64,000 bases of DNA from VFZN01 sp050249615 (GCA_050249615.1 JBFWQE010000006.1:1-64000); one strand, 5' to 3'. Shown: positions 19,112 through 27,599, counted from the first letter of the stretch. Notes: generated from the sequence alone by a model not told the origin. Numbers and translations are program-made.

Positions 19112-19962
19112 TGAGACGCGAGTCCCTGGCCGACTTCGGCCTCCCGATCGAGCTGGTCGAGCCGCACGCCCCGGTCGTGCTCTTCGACAAGGTGACGCTG
19201 GCCTTCGATGAAAAGGTCATCCTGGACGGCGTGACGTTCGACGTGCGCGCCGGCCACACCAAGATCTTCCTCGGCGCGAGCGGTGCGGGGAAGTCCACCA
19301 TCCTGAAGCTGATGCTGGGGCTGCTCAGGCCGGATGCCGGGACCATCTGGGTGCTCGGGCACCGCGTCGACCAGATGAACGAAGAGCAGCTGATGCGCGT
19401 GCGCCATCACATGGGGATGGTGTTCCAGGAGGGGGCCCTCTTCGACTCGTTCAGCGTGGGCGAGAACGTCGGGTACAAACTGTACGAGGAGACCCGCCAG
19501 CCCCTCGAGGACGTGCGCCGCCGCGTCGAGGAGGTGCTGGGGTTCGTCGGACTCGGCGAGCACATCGACAAGGCCCCGTCGGAGCTGTCGGGCGGCCAGC
19601 GCCGGCGTGTCGCCATCGCGCGGGCCATGGCGGCCAAGCCGACGCTGCTGCTGTACGACGAGCCCACCACGGGTCTGGACCCGATGACCTCGCTCACCAT
19701 CGACGCCGAGATCATCAAGCTGCGCGACCTCGAGAACGTCACCTCGGTCCTCGTTACGCACCAGCTGCGCGACGCGTTCTACATCGCCACGCACGAGGCG
19801 GTCCGCGCGGCCGACGGCGGCATCGAGATGGTCCCGGCCCGGGAGCAGAAGCTCGAGCAGGCCGACTTCGTCATGCTCAAGGACGGCCGAATCGTCTTCG
19901 AAGGGTCGGCCGCGGACCTGCGCGCGTCGTCCGATCCGTATCTTCAGGCGTTTCTCTCGTAA
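19111..19962 (+). CDS. mlaF: MlaF-type ABC transporter ATP-binding protein
   Basis: A 283-residue ATPase that powers MCE lipid transport. Walker A GASGAGKST lies near residue 55, the Q-loop as MVFQEGALFDSFSVGENV, signature LSGGQRRRVAIARA near 160, Walker B LLLYDEPTTGLDP near 178 and the H-loop in LVTHQ. The GALFDS(F/L) block after the Q-loop is typical of Mla-type ATPases. An extra segment near 228-250 (EAVRAADGGIEMVPAREQKLEQ), between the H-loop and the final strand, is longer than in E. coli MlaF. It lies between mlaE and mlaD in the same operon. Confidence 0.93.
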   Translation: MRRESLADFGLPIELVEPHAPVVLFDKVTLAFDEKVILDGVTFDVRAGHTKIFLGASGAGKSTILKLMLGLLRPDAGTIWVLGHRVDQMNEEQLMRVRHHMGMVFQEGALFDSFSVGENVGYKLYEETRQPLEDVRRRVEEVLGFVGLGEHIDKAPSELSGGQRRRVAIARAMAAKPTLLLYDEPTTGLDPMTSLTIDAEIIKLRDLENVTSVLVTHQLRDAFYIATHEAVRAADGGIEMVPAREQKLEQADFVMLKDGRIVFEGSAADLRASSDPYLQAFLS

Positions 19963-19975
19963 GGGGTTCGACTGC

Positions 19976-21013
19976 ATGCCTCGCACACGCTCACTCGCGT
20001 TCGCCGAGCTCAAGCTCGGCATCATCGCCGTCGTGGCCCTCGTCCTGACCGGTGCCCTCATCTTCGCCGTGGGCGGAGGGGGGTTCTTCTGGCAGCTGTA
20101 CCCGCTCAAGGCGCGGTTCGACAACGTCGCCGGCATCAAGGGCGGATCGCCCGTGCGCGTGGCCGGCGTGGAGGTGGGCTCGGTCAGCGACGTGCGGTTC
20201 TCGGGCACGGGGGTCGAGGTCTGGTTCACGGTCAACGACAACATGCGCCAGCTGGTCACGACGAGCTCGGTCGCCACGATCGGCTCCATCTCGCTGCTGG
20301 GCGAAGGCGCCATCGACATCACGGCAGCCAGCGAGGGCACCCCGCTAGGTGACTGGGAGTACGTGCGCTCGGGGCGCGCGCCGGGCACGATCGCGGAGTT
20401 GACCGAGACGGCCTCCGACAGCCTCTCCGAGGCGAAACGCCTGATCGAGGACATCCGCGCCGGGAAGGGCACCATCGGGCGCCTCTTCACCGACGATGCG
20501 GTGTATCGCGACGTGGACGCGTTTGTCCGATCGGCCGAGCGCGTGGCCCGCGCCATCGGCGACGGGCAGGGCACGCTGGGCCGCCTCACGCGGGATCCGA
20601 AGCTGTACGAGGAGCTCCAGCAGTCGGTCACGAACCTGAACGCCATTACCGCGCGCATTCGCGGCGGCGAGGGCACGCTGGGACAGCTGATGAACGACCC
20701 GGCGATGGGCCGCAGCCTCACCTCCACGACGGCCAACCTCGACACCATCACGGGCCGCCTGAGCAAGGGCGAAGGGACGATGGGAAAGCTGCTGACGGAG
20801 GAGGCCCTCTACACACGCCTGGATGACATGACCGGGCGGCTCGACTCCCTCGTCGAGCGGCTGAACGCCGGGCAGGGCACCGCCGGGCAGCTGCTGCAGG
20901 ACAAGCAGTTATATGAGAACATGAACCAGGCGGCGTCAGAGCTGCGCGGGCTCATCGGGGACATCCGCAAGGACCCCAAGAGATACCTCAACGTGAAGGT
21001 GAGCATCTTCTGA
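19976..21013 (+). CDS. mlaD: MlaD/MCE family lipid-binding protein
   Basis: A 345-residue substrate-binding partner of MlaEF. One N-terminal membrane anchor (LGIIAVVALVLTGALIFAVGG) precedes a single MCE domain (FDNVAGIKGGSPVRVAGVEVGSV, then GSISLLGEGAIDI). The C-terminal half has five copies of a helical repeat built on G-(E/Q/K)-G-T-x-G-(R/Q/K)-L followed by a short acidic stretch and a Tyr or Gly; this probably forms a helical stalk or tunnel across the periplasm. It starts 13 bases after mlaF. Confidence 0.9.
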   Translation: MPRTRSLAFAELKLGIIAVVALVLTGALIFAVGGGGFFWQLYPLKARFDNVAGIKGGSPVRVAGVEVGSVSDVRFSGTGVEVWFTVNDNMRQLVTTSSVATIGSISLLGEGAIDITAASEGTPLGDWEYVRSGRAPGTIAELTETASDSLSEAKRLIEDIRAGKGTIGRLFTDDAVYRDVDAFVRSAERVARAIGDGQGTLGRLTRDPKLYEELQQSVTNLNAITARIRGGEGTLGQLMNDPAMGRSLTSTTANLDTITGRLSKGEGTMGKLLTEEALYTRLDDMTGRLDSLVERLNAGQGTAGQLLQDKQLYENMNQAASELRGLIGDIRKDPKRYLNVKVSIF

Positions 21014-21026
21014 GTCGGAGGCGAAC

Positions 21027-21305
21027 ATGTCGAGGGACAACCAGGCCGGGGCGGGCAGCGTGATGCTGGCCTTCATGATTGGCGCCATCACCGGCGCCGC
21101 CATCGCATTGCTGTACGCGCCGGCGACGGGCGAGGAGACGCGGGACTTCATCGGGCAGAAGGCTCGCGAGGGTCGCGACAAGGCCCGGGATGCCGTCGAG
21201 CAGGGCCGCGAGTTCTACCAGCGCAATCGCGAAGGGGTAACGACGGCCATCGAGCGCGGCCGCGAGGCCTTCCAGCAGGCGCGGGAGCGCGGGGAGCAGG
21301 CGTGA
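21027..21305 (+). CDS. YtxH-like small membrane protein
   Basis: A 92-residue protein with one N-terminal glycine-rich membrane helix (MLAFMIGAITGAAIALLYAPATGEETR), a hallmark of the YtxH family, followed by a charged amphipathic coiled region (about 40-92). A GGAGG lies a few bases before the ATG. Its position directly after mlaD and its overlap with the next gene suggest a role in the envelope, but the family has no firm function. Confidence 0.8.
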   Translation: MSRDNQAGAGSVMLAFMIGAITGAAIALLYAPATGEETRDFIGQKAREGRDKARDAVEQGREFYQRNREGVTTAIERGREAFQQARERGEQA

Positions 21306-21739
21306 GCCCGATGGCCGAGGCCTTCCTCGGTGTCATCGCGGTTTCGGTGCTGCTGATGGCGGCGATCCAGGTGGGGGCCATCATTGCCGGCTACAAGCTG
21401 ATGCGCCGCGTCGAACAGATGTCGGAGCGCCTCGAGCTCGAGGTCAAGCCGCTCATCGGGAAGCTCACGGACGTGGCCGCTGAAGCCTCGCGGAGCGCCA
21501 CGCTCGCCTCCAAGCAGGTGGAGCGCGTGGATCGGCTGGTCGGCGACGTCGCCACGCGCGTGGACGAGACGCTCGCGGTCGCGCGGCACTTCGTCCAGGG
21601 GCCGGCCAAGAACGGCATGGCCATCCTGAGCGGCGTGCAGGCGGCGGTGTCGGCGTTCCGGGGCTTCCGCGAGGCGTCGCGGCGGCGGAAGCACGCGAGG
21701 CCGGGCGTGGACGACGACGATTCGCTCTTCATCGGGTGA
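21302..21739 (+). CDS. Small membrane protein, DUF948-like
   Basis: A 145-residue protein with an N-terminal membrane helix (AFLGVIAVSVLLMAAIQVGAIIAGY), then a long helical region (EQMSERLELEVKPLIGKLTDVAAEA...) like DUF948/general stress proteins that often accompany YtxH proteins, and an acidic tail. GTG 21302 overlaps the YtxH-like stop as GTGA; ATG 21311 is an alternative start. It is the last gene of the uvrB-mla operon. Function unknown. Confidence 0.65.
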   Translation: MSPMAEAFLGVIAVSVLLMAAIQVGAIIAGYKLMRRVEQMSERLELEVKPLIGKLTDVAAEASRSATLASKQVERVDRLVGDVATRVDETLAVARHFVQGPAKNGMAILSGVQAAVSAFRGFREASRRRKHARPGVDDDDSLFIG

Positions 21740-21783
21740 ACACCGGATTGACGCCGGCGCGCTCCGGGTGATAGATGGAGTGC

Positions 21784-22320
21784 ATGAATCGCGTCCTCCG
21801 CCGCTCCGTTCCCGTCCTGGGCCTGCTCCTCGGCCTGTCGTCGCCCGCCTTTGCCCAGGATCCGCAGTCAACGGCGCCGGCCCGTGAGTTCGCCCAGCAG
21901 CTCGCGGCCAGGAAGCTGGACAGCTTCGCCGTCCGCGTGCCCGACAGCCAGGACGAGTTCGCCGCGGCCCTCTCCCTCCCCGGACAGCTCATCGTCGTGT
22001 GGGCGAAGTTCAGCGTCCCGGCGGTCCTGAACGAGAAGATCATCAACCGCGAGTACCGCGAGGTCTACATCGATCTCAACAGCGCCTCCGATCCCGAGTC
22101 CCGCAACATCATCACCGACCTTGGCGCCGACGGCGTCCGGCGCGGCGAGCGCAACCAGCCGGCGGACGCCCACGACATCGGCAGCGCGAGCGTGCGCTTC
22201 GACGCCAACTGGCGCGAGGACAAAATGTCCGAGAAGGACTACATGAAGGCGCACGCGGACGCCGACGCCGCCTACACCCGCGTCCTCGGGCTTCTGCTCG
22301 AAGAGATCAAGAAGAACTGA
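21784..22320 (+). CDS. Secreted protein of unknown function
   Basis: A 178-residue protein with a clear signal peptide (VPVLGLLLGLSSPAFAQD, cleavage after AFA). The mature part is mostly charged, with no family motif that I recognise; there are no cysteines. An ATG at 21775 would add three residues; ATG 21784 gives the better n-region. It precedes argH by about 100 bp in the same direction, with an apparent separate promoter between them. A role cannot be assigned. Confidence 0.6.
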   Translation: MNRVLRRSVPVLGLLLGLSSPAFAQDPQSTAPAREFAQQLAARKLDSFAVRVPDSQDEFAAALSLPGQLIVVWAKFSVPAVLNEKIINREYREVYIDLNSASDPESRNIITDLGADGVRRGERNQPADAHDIGSASVRFDANWREDKMSEKDYMKAHADADAAYTRVLGLLLEEIKKN

Positions 22321-22382
22321 CGCCCGGACGGGGCACTCTCTCTCCAGACCGAGCGCTGCGGTCCCGTGGTGGCCGGGGCGCG

Positions 22383-22388
22383 TATCAT
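22383..22388 (+). promoter_or_regulatory. Possible -10 element (TATCAT) for argH
   Basis: TATCAT in an otherwise GC-rich context 36 bases before the argH ATG. The same hexamer occurs at 31198-31203 before the PQQ dehydrogenase. No strong -35 is seen. Confidence 0.3.
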
Positions 22389-22424
22389 GTGCGGGGCACC
22401 GATTCCTGCCCGAAGGAGAGAGCC

Positions 22425-23894
22425 ATGTCTGGTTACGCACGCCGCTTGCTCGTGCCCGCGGCCCTGGGGCTGCTGCTTGCCGCGCCCGCCCTGGCGCAGG
22501 AAGCGGCCAAGCCGCTCTGGTCGGGACGCTTCGACGTGGAGCCCGACAAGGCGCTGCTCGCCTGGGGCGCGTCGTTCTCCTTCGACCGGCGCCTCTTCGA
22601 GGACGACGTGAACGGGAGCCTGGCGTGGGCCGAGGCGCTGACACGCGCGGGTGTCCTCAACGCGGACGAGTCTTCGGCCATCCGGCGAGGGTTGACCTCC
22701 ATCCTCGAGAGCGCGCGAGCCAATCCGGCCTTCCTGTCCGGGCCGGACGAGGATGTCCACTCGTTCGTGGAGCGCGTGCTCATCGAGCGCATCGGCGAAC
22801 CGGGACGGCGGCTGCATACGGGCCGCTCGCGGAATGACCAGGTGGCCGTGGACATGCGTCTCTACGTGCGCCGTCGGGTCCCCGACATCCAGAAGTCGCT
22901 GCTGTCGGTGATCGATGCCCTGGTGGCGCAGGCCGCGTCGGCAGGCGATGCGGTGATGCCGTCCTACACGCACGTCCGGCGCGCGCAGCCGGTGCTGGTG
23001 GCGCACTACCTGCTGGCCCACGCCTGGGCGCTCCGGCGCGACGTGGAGCGCTTCGGGGCCGTCCGGGCCGAAGCGGACGCGATGCCGCTCGGCGCCGGCG
23101 CCATCGCGGGCACCAACTACGCGGTGGACACGACGTTCCTGGCCGAGCGCCTCGGGTTCACGAAGGTCGTGGCCAACAGCATCGACGCGACGTCGGACCG
23201 CGACTACGTCAGCAGCTTCCTCCACGCATCCTCGCTCGCCATGGTGCACCTGAGCCGCATGGCGGAGGACATTGTCCTCTTCACCGGAGAGGAGTTCGGG
23301 TTCTTCGTGCTCTCTGACGCGGTGGCGACGGGGAGCAGCCTGATGCCGCAGAAGAAGAACCCGGATCCGATGGAGCTGGTGCGCGGGAAAGCCGGACGAA
23401 CGATCGGGAACCTGACCGGATGGCTCGCCACCATGAAGGGCCTGCCGAGCGGGTACAACAAGGACCTACAGGAGGACAAGGAGGCGCTCTTCGACGCCGA
23501 GGACTCGCTGATGGGCTCGGCGGGAGCGGCCGCGACGGTGGTGCGCACGCTGACGCTGGATCGCGCGCGGACGACGCGAGGGGCGTCGGGGTTCCTGCTC
23601 TCCACCGATGTGGCCGACTACCTGGTCGCCAAAGGCGTGGCCTTCCGCACGGCTCACGAGGTGGTGGGCGGCATGGTCCGTGAGCTGCTGAAACAGGGCA
23701 AGGAGTTCGAGACGCTCACGCCCGCCGAGTGGAGGGCGTTCCACCCCTCGTTCGGGGACGACGTGATGACGGTGGTGACGGCGCAGGCCTCGGTGCGGAT
23801 GAAGAAGACGCCGCAGTCCACGAGCCCGGCCGCGGTACAGGCGCAGCTGGCGGAGATGTCAGCGTGGCTCGGGAGTGCAAAGGCGGGGCGGTGA
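22425..23894 (+). CDS. argH: Argininosuccinate lyase with an apparent N-terminal signal peptide
   Basis: A 489-residue fumarase/aspartase-superfamily enzyme; ArgH splits argininosuccinate into arginine and fumarate in the cytosol. The enzyme part starts near residue 29 (KPLWSGRF), where normal ArgH proteins begin, and keeps LHTGRSRNDQVAVD and the flexible loop GSSLMPQKKNPDPMELVRGKAGR. In front lies an unusual leader: Arg-Arg, then a 17-residue hydrophobic core and Ala-Leu-Ala at 22-24, a textbook signal-peptidase I site. GGAGAG sits 6 bases before ATG 22425, and there is no ATG or GTG between the leader and the enzyme. Either the enzyme is exported or the leader has another use. No other arg genes are nearby. 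Confidence 0.88.
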   Translation: MSGYARRLLVPAALGLLLAAPALAQEAAKPLWSGRFDVEPDKALLAWGASFSFDRRLFEDDVNGSLAWAEALTRAGVLNADESSAIRRGLTSILESARANPAFLSGPDEDVHSFVERVLIERIGEPGRRLHTGRSRNDQVAVDMRLYVRRRVPDIQKSLLSVIDALVAQAASAGDAVMPSYTHVRRAQPVLVAHYLLAHAWALRRDVERFGAVRAEADAMPLGAGAIAGTNYAVDTTFLAERLGFTKVVANSIDATSDRDYVSSFLHASSLAMVHLSRMAEDIVLFTGEEFGFFVLSDAVATGSSLMPQKKNPDPMELVRGKAGRTIGNLTGWLATMKGLPSGYNKDLQEDKEALFDAEDSLMGSAGAAATVVRTLTLDRARTTRGASGFLLSTDVADYLVAKGVAFRTAHEVVGGMVRELLKQGKEFETLTPAEWRAFHPSFGDDVMTVVTAQASVRMKKTPQSTSPAAVQAQLAEMSAWLGSAKAGR

Positions 23895-24095
23895 GCCGCC
23901 GTCTGCTGGCGTCATCTGAGCCGCCGCCTCGTGTCGCACCGAGTCCGCTGGCTGCCGCGGAGTCGGCCGACCTCCCACGGTCTGCCGGCCCACGGCTCAT
24001 CGGTCGGCACCGCCGGATGCGTGCACGCCGTGAAGGACGAAGCTCGACGCGCTCACGCGCGTCGGACGGATGAGGGTCGTGGATTGCGTTGAGAG

Positions 24096-24170
24096 TGGTG
24101 CGCGCTCTAGGATTCGAACCTAGGACCCCCGCCGTGTGAAGGCGATGCTCTACCACTGAGCCAAGCGCGC
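24096..24170 (-). tRNA. tRNA-Val (anticodon CAC)
   Basis: A complete cloverleaf on the minus strand: acceptor GCGCGCT paired with AGCGCGC, D-arm GCTC/GAGC, anticodon stem TCGCC/GGCGG with loop TTCACAC, T-arm CTAGG-TTCGAAT-CCTAG. The anticodon is CAC, which reads GUG (Val). Discriminator A and an encoded CCA follow. The flanking space back to argH (23895-24095) shows nothing else. Confidence 0.95.
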
Positions 24171-24269
24171 AGCCGGATGAGAAGAGGAATGTTACCACGA
24201 CCGCCCGCGGGACCGGAAGCCGCCCGTTCAGGGCCCCCACGTCGCCTTTTGCCTTCTGCCTTTGCCGCC

Positions 24270-24890
24270 TCAGGTCGTCCCGTACAACCGATCCCCGAAG
24301 TCTCCCAGCCCGGGGACGATGAACTTGCGGTCGTTGAGTTCCCGGTCCACGACGGGGGAGAACACCGCCACGTCGGGGTGGGTGCGTTCGAGCAGCGCCA
24401 CGCCCTCGGGGGCGGCCACGATGCACACCAGCGCCAGGCGCCGGGCGCCCGCGCGCTTCAGCAGGTCGAGCGCCGCCACGGCGCTGCCCCCCGTCGCCAG
24501 CATCGGGTCCACCAGCAGGACGACGCTGTCCGCCAGGTGCTCCGGCAGCCGCTCGAAGTACTGGGAAGCCACGGCGGTCTCCTCATCCCGTTTCAGGCCG
24601 ATGAAGCCGACGCGCGCCAGCGGCACGAGCTGCAGCAGGCCGGGCAGCATGGCCAGCCCCGCCCGCATCACGGGCACGATGACCACGTCCACGCCGATGC
24701 GATGGCCCGTTGCCGGCCCGAGCGGCGTGACGACCTCCACCTCGCGCTGGGGCAGATCCGCCAGCGCCTCGGCGCCAAGCACCATCGTGATGCGCTCGGT
24801 CAGTGCACGGAACTGTTCGGGGGGAGTCGAGGCGTCGCGGAGTTGAACGAGGCAGTCATGAACGACGGGATGATGGACGAGGCGAAGCAC
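24270..24890 (-). CDS. upp: Uracil phosphoribosyltransferase
   Basis: A 206-residue salvage enzyme making UMP from uracil and PRPP. Family features: LVHHPVVHDCLVQLRD at the N-terminus, VPVMRAGLAML, the PRPP loop VLLVDPMLATGGSAVAALDLL, and the C-terminal uracil-binding part GLGDFGDRLYGT. Homology begins at the GTG at 24890, giving a normal length. Divergent from the amidohydrolase at 24964, with 73 bp between starts. Confidence 0.95.
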   Translation of the reverse strand: MLRLVHHPVVHDCLVQLRDASTPPEQFRALTERITMVLGAEALADLPQREVEVVTPLGPATGHRIGVDVVIVPVMRAGLAMLPGLLQLVPLARVGFIGLKRDEETAVASQYFERLPEHLADSVVLLVDPMLATGGSAVAALDLLKRAGARRLALVCIVAAPEGVALLERTHPDVAVFSPVVDRELNDRKFIVPGLGDFGDRLYGTT

Positions 24891-24947
24891 GCTAGAAAGA
24901 TACCTGAATCGCGCCCGAGGCGTTCGGGCGATGTCGCGATCGCGGGG

Positions 24948-24953
24948 TAGAAT
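24948..24953 (+). promoter_or_regulatory. -10-like TAGAAT before the amidohydrolase
   Basis: GGGGTAGAATC lies 10 bases before ATG 24964. A GGTAGAAT motif is also found 13 bases before pgsA. A transcript from here would have almost no leader. Confidence 0.35.
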
Positions 24954-24963
24954 CAGGGCGCCG

Positions 24964-26424
24964 ATGATCAGCCTCGCTGTCCCCAGAGCAATGCCGGCCC
25001 TCGCCCTCGCGCTGGTTCTCGCAGGCTGCGCGGGTCCGGCCCAGCCGAGCGAGCCGCCCGGGGAGGCTCCGGCGGCCCGGGCCGGCGCCGCACCGGTCTC
25101 CCTCATCCTCGCCAACGCCATTGTCGTCACCATGGACGGTACCGGCCGCGTGCTGACGCCCGGCAGCGTCGCCATCGACGGCAACAGGATCGTGGCGGTC
25201 GACACGCCGGAGGCGATCGCGACGAAGTTCAACGCGACGGACCGCATGGATCTCACCGGCCACATCGTCCTGCCGGGCCTCATCAACACCCACACGCATG
25301 CGCCCATGGTGCTGTACCGCGGGCTGGCGGACGACCTGGCGCTGATGGAGTGGCTCGAAAAGTACATCTTCCCGGCCGAGGCGAAGACGGTCTCGCCCGG
25401 GTTCGTGCGCGTGGGCACGCGGCTCGCTGCGCTCGAGATGATCCGCTCGGGCACGACGCTCTTCACCGACATGTACTACTTCGAGGAGGAAGTGGCGGCC
25501 GCGGCGAAGGAAGCCGGGATTCGCGGCGTCCTCGGCCAGACCATCATCCAGTTTCCGGTCGCCGACGCGAAGACGCCGGCAGAGGGGCTGGCGCGCGCCG
25601 AGGCCTTCATCCAGAAGTTCAGGGACGACGATCTGATCGTCCCGTCCATTGCGCCCCACTCCATGTACACGCTGGACCAGGCCACGCTCCTGGCCACGCG
25701 CGACCTGGCCGTGAAGCACGGCATCCCGCTCCAGATTCACCTCGCCGAGACCGAGGACGAGGTGCGCATCGCGCAGGAGCGCTACAAGAAGCGGCCGGTC
25801 GCGTTCCTTGACGGTATCGGCTTCTGGGCGCCGGTCACGCTGGGCGCACACGGCGTGTGGGTGTCACCCGAGGAGGTGACGCTGCTCCAGAAACGCGGCG
25901 TGGGCATCGCGCACAATCCCGAGAGCAACATGAAGCTCGCCAGCGGCACCGCGCCCGTTCCCGCCTACCTGAAGGCCGGGGCGAAGCTCGGGCTCGGCAC
26001 CGACGGCGCCGCCAGCAACAACGACCTCGACATGTTCGAGGCCATGCGCCAGGCCGCGCTGCTGCACAAGCTCGTCTCGCGCGACCCGCGGATGGTGTCG
26101 GCGAAGACCGCGCTGCAAATGGCCACCATCGGCGGCGCGCGCGCCCTCGGCCTTCAGGATCGCCTCGGCTCCATCGAAGTGGGGAAGCTGGCCGACGTCA
26201 TCGCCGTCCGCACGGATCGCCCGCGCCAGGTGCCGATGTACGACCCGGTCTCGCACCTCGTCTACGCCACGCACGGCGACGACGTGGTGCTGACGGTGGT
26301 GAACGGGCGGGTGCTGCTGAAGGACGGGGTCGTCCGGACGCTGGACGAGGCGGCAGTCATCCGGGACGCCCGGGCCGCGGCGGACTCGGTGCGCCAGGCC
26401 GTGCAGTCACGGCCGGGCGGCTAG
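24964..26424 (+). CDS. Lipoprotein amidohydrolase, MTA/SAH deaminase-like
   Basis: A 486-residue amidohydrolase. Metal ligands and motifs of the MtaD/TrzA/GuaD branch are present: NTHTHAPMVLYRGLADD (HxH), IHLAETEDEV, GAHGVWVSPEE and the Asp in LGLGTDGAASNNDLDMFEAM. The branch deaminates 5'-methylthioadenosine, S-adenosylhomocysteine or related bases. Unusually it begins with a lipoprotein signal (ALALVLAGCAG, lipobox Leu-Ala-Gly-Cys), so it should be anchored in the envelope, not the cytosol. An in-frame ATG at 24991 is an alternative start that keeps the lipobox. It lies between upp and hpt, consistent with base or nucleoside salvage; the exact substrate is not readable. Confidence 0.8.
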   Translation: MISLAVPRAMPALALALVLAGCAGPAQPSEPPGEAPAARAGAAPVSLILANAIVVTMDGTGRVLTPGSVAIDGNRIVAVDTPEAIATKFNATDRMDLTGHIVLPGLINTHTHAPMVLYRGLADDLALMEWLEKYIFPAEAKTVSPGFVRVGTRLAALEMIRSGTTLFTDMYYFEEEVAAAAKEAGIRGVLGQTIIQFPVADAKTPAEGLARAEAFIQKFRDDDLIVPSIAPHSMYTLDQATLLATRDLAVKHGIPLQIHLAETEDEVRIAQERYKKRPVAFLDGIGFWAPVTLGAHGVWVSPEEVTLLQKRGVGIAHNPESNMKLASGTAPVPAYLKAGAKLGLGTDGAASNNDLDMFEAMRQAALLHKLVSRDPRMVSAKTALQMATIGGARALGLQDRLGSIEVGKLADVIAVRTDRPRQVPMYDPVSHLVYATHGDDVVLTVVNGRVLLKDGVVRTLDEAAVIRDARAAADSVRQAVQSRPGG

Positions 26425-26933
26425 GACATCACGCCGACGTAGGGGAGGTTGCGGTACTGCTCCGCGTAGTCCAGGCCGTAGCCGACGACGAAGCGGTCCT
26501 CGATGGTGAAGCCGATGAACTCCACCTGCACGTCCACCTTGCGCCGGGCCGGCTTGCTGAGGAGGCACGCCGTCCGGAGCGATGCCGGGCCGCGGCGGCG
26601 GAGGATGTCCTGCAGGTAGTGCAGGGTGAGACCGGTGTCCACGATGTCCTCGACGATGACGACGTGGCGTCCCTCGAGGCTGGTGTCGACGTCCTTCACG
26701 AGGCGCACCTCGCCGGACGAGGACGTGCCGGAGCCGTAGCTCGAGACGGCGATGAAGTCCAGCGTCACGCGCTCGTCCATCGACCGGACGAGGTCTGCGA
26801 GGAAGAGGAACGCGCCCTTCAGGACACAGACGAAATGGATATCATCGTGGGGGACGGCGGCGCGGATGTCCGCGGCCATCGCGCGGATGCGGGACGCGAG
26901 CTGCTGCTGATCGATGAGGACGGCGGGCGGCAT
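26421..26933 (-). CDS. hpt: Hypoxanthine phosphoribosyltransferase
   Basis: A 170-residue purine salvage enzyme converting hypoxanthine (or guanine) and PRPP to IMP (GMP). Seen: VCVLKGAFLFLADLVR, the SSYGSGTSSSGEVR flexible loop, PRPP motif VVIVEDIVDTGLT and the purine-contact region EFIGFTIEDRFVVGYGLDYAEQYRNLP. ATG 26933 is preferred; an upstream ATG at 26951 would overlap the divergent rpiB start. The gene's end overlaps the convergent amidohydrolase by 4 bp. Confidence 0.94.
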   Translation of the reverse strand: MPPAVLIDQQQLASRIRAMAADIRAAVPHDDIHFVCVLKGAFLFLADLVRSMDERVTLDFIAVSSYGSGTSSSGEVRLVKDVDTSLEGRHVVIVEDIVDTGLTLHYLQDILRRRGPASLRTACLLSKPARRKVDVQVEFIGFTIEDRFVVGYGLDYAEQYRNLPYVGVMS

Positions 26934-26949
26934 GGGCGTCGAGCCTAGC

Positions 26950-27579
26950 ATGAAGACGTTTTCGATTCTCACCGAGGCCGACGCGCGGGTGCTGGAGCGC
27001 GGGTCCACCGTGGCGCTGGCGCCCGGCGGGCACATCACGCCGCTGGCCCAGGACACGCTGCGCGAGCGGCGCATCACCGTGGTCGGGGCCGTGGCGGACG
27101 TGGACCTGTCGCGCCTGGCGCCCGTGGCGGACGTCCGTCGCGTGGTGGTGGGCGGGGATCACACGTCCGTGGCGCTCAAGAACCGCATTCGCGACGTCCT
27201 GCGGCAGCGTGGGCTGGCCGTCACCGACGTCGGCACCGACGGGCCGGGCGCGGTGGATTATCCGGACATCGCCGCGCTGGTGGCGCGGCAGGTGGCGCGC
27301 GGCGAAGCCGACGCCGGCATCGTCATCGACGGGGCCGGGCTCGGGTCGGCGATGGCCGCCAACAAGATTTCCGGGATCCGCGCCGCGATGTGCACCACGA
27401 AGACGCTGGCCCGCTACGCACGGGAACACAACGGGGCCAACGTGCTGGCGCTGGGATCGACCCTCGTGTCGCCGGAGGAGGCCCTCGGCATCGTGGACAC
27501 CTTCCTGGCCACGGCCACCACCGAGCCGCGGTACCTGCGCCGGCTCGAGAAGATCCAGCGCCTCGAGCGCACGCAGTAG
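26950..27579 (+). CDS. RpiB/LacAB-family pentose-phosphate isomerase with N-terminal extension
   Basis: A 209-residue protein. From about residue 63 it is an RpiB-type sugar-phosphate isomerase (ribose-5-P/ribulose-5-P): VVVGGDHTSVALKN, GAGLGSAMAANKISGIRAAMC and EHNGANVLALGS. The usual catalytic Cys position before GTGxG is Asp here (IDGAGLG), as a variant active site. The first about 60 residues (FSILTEADARVLERG, then LAPGGHITPLAQDTLRERRITVV) are extra and resemble domains I know from bacterial-microcompartment proteins. It starts 16 bp from the divergent hpt start and runs into deoC 20 bp downstream. With DeoC it links ribose and deoxyribose phosphate metabolism. Confidence 0.8.
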   Translation: MKTFSILTEADARVLERGSTVALAPGGHITPLAQDTLRERRITVVGAVADVDLSRLAPVADVRRVVVGGDHTSVALKNRIRDVLRQRGLAVTDVGTDGPGAVDYPDIAALVARQVARGEADAGIVIDGAGLGSAMAANKISGIRAAMCTTKTLARYAREHNGANVLALGSTLVSPEEALGIVDTFLATATTEPRYLRRLEKIQRLERTQ

Positions 27580-27599
27580 ACGCCCGGGCAGGAACCGAC

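Noticed and set aside
22321..22424. A riboswitch or arginine-responsive leader before argH
   Set aside because: The 104-bp space shows no stem-terminator pair or Arg-rich leader peptide; only a possible -10 and a ribosome-binding site are visible.
23895..24095. A small gene between argH and tRNA-Val
   Set aside because: Short frames exist on both strands but lack a ribosome-binding site or recognisable features; left as noncoding.
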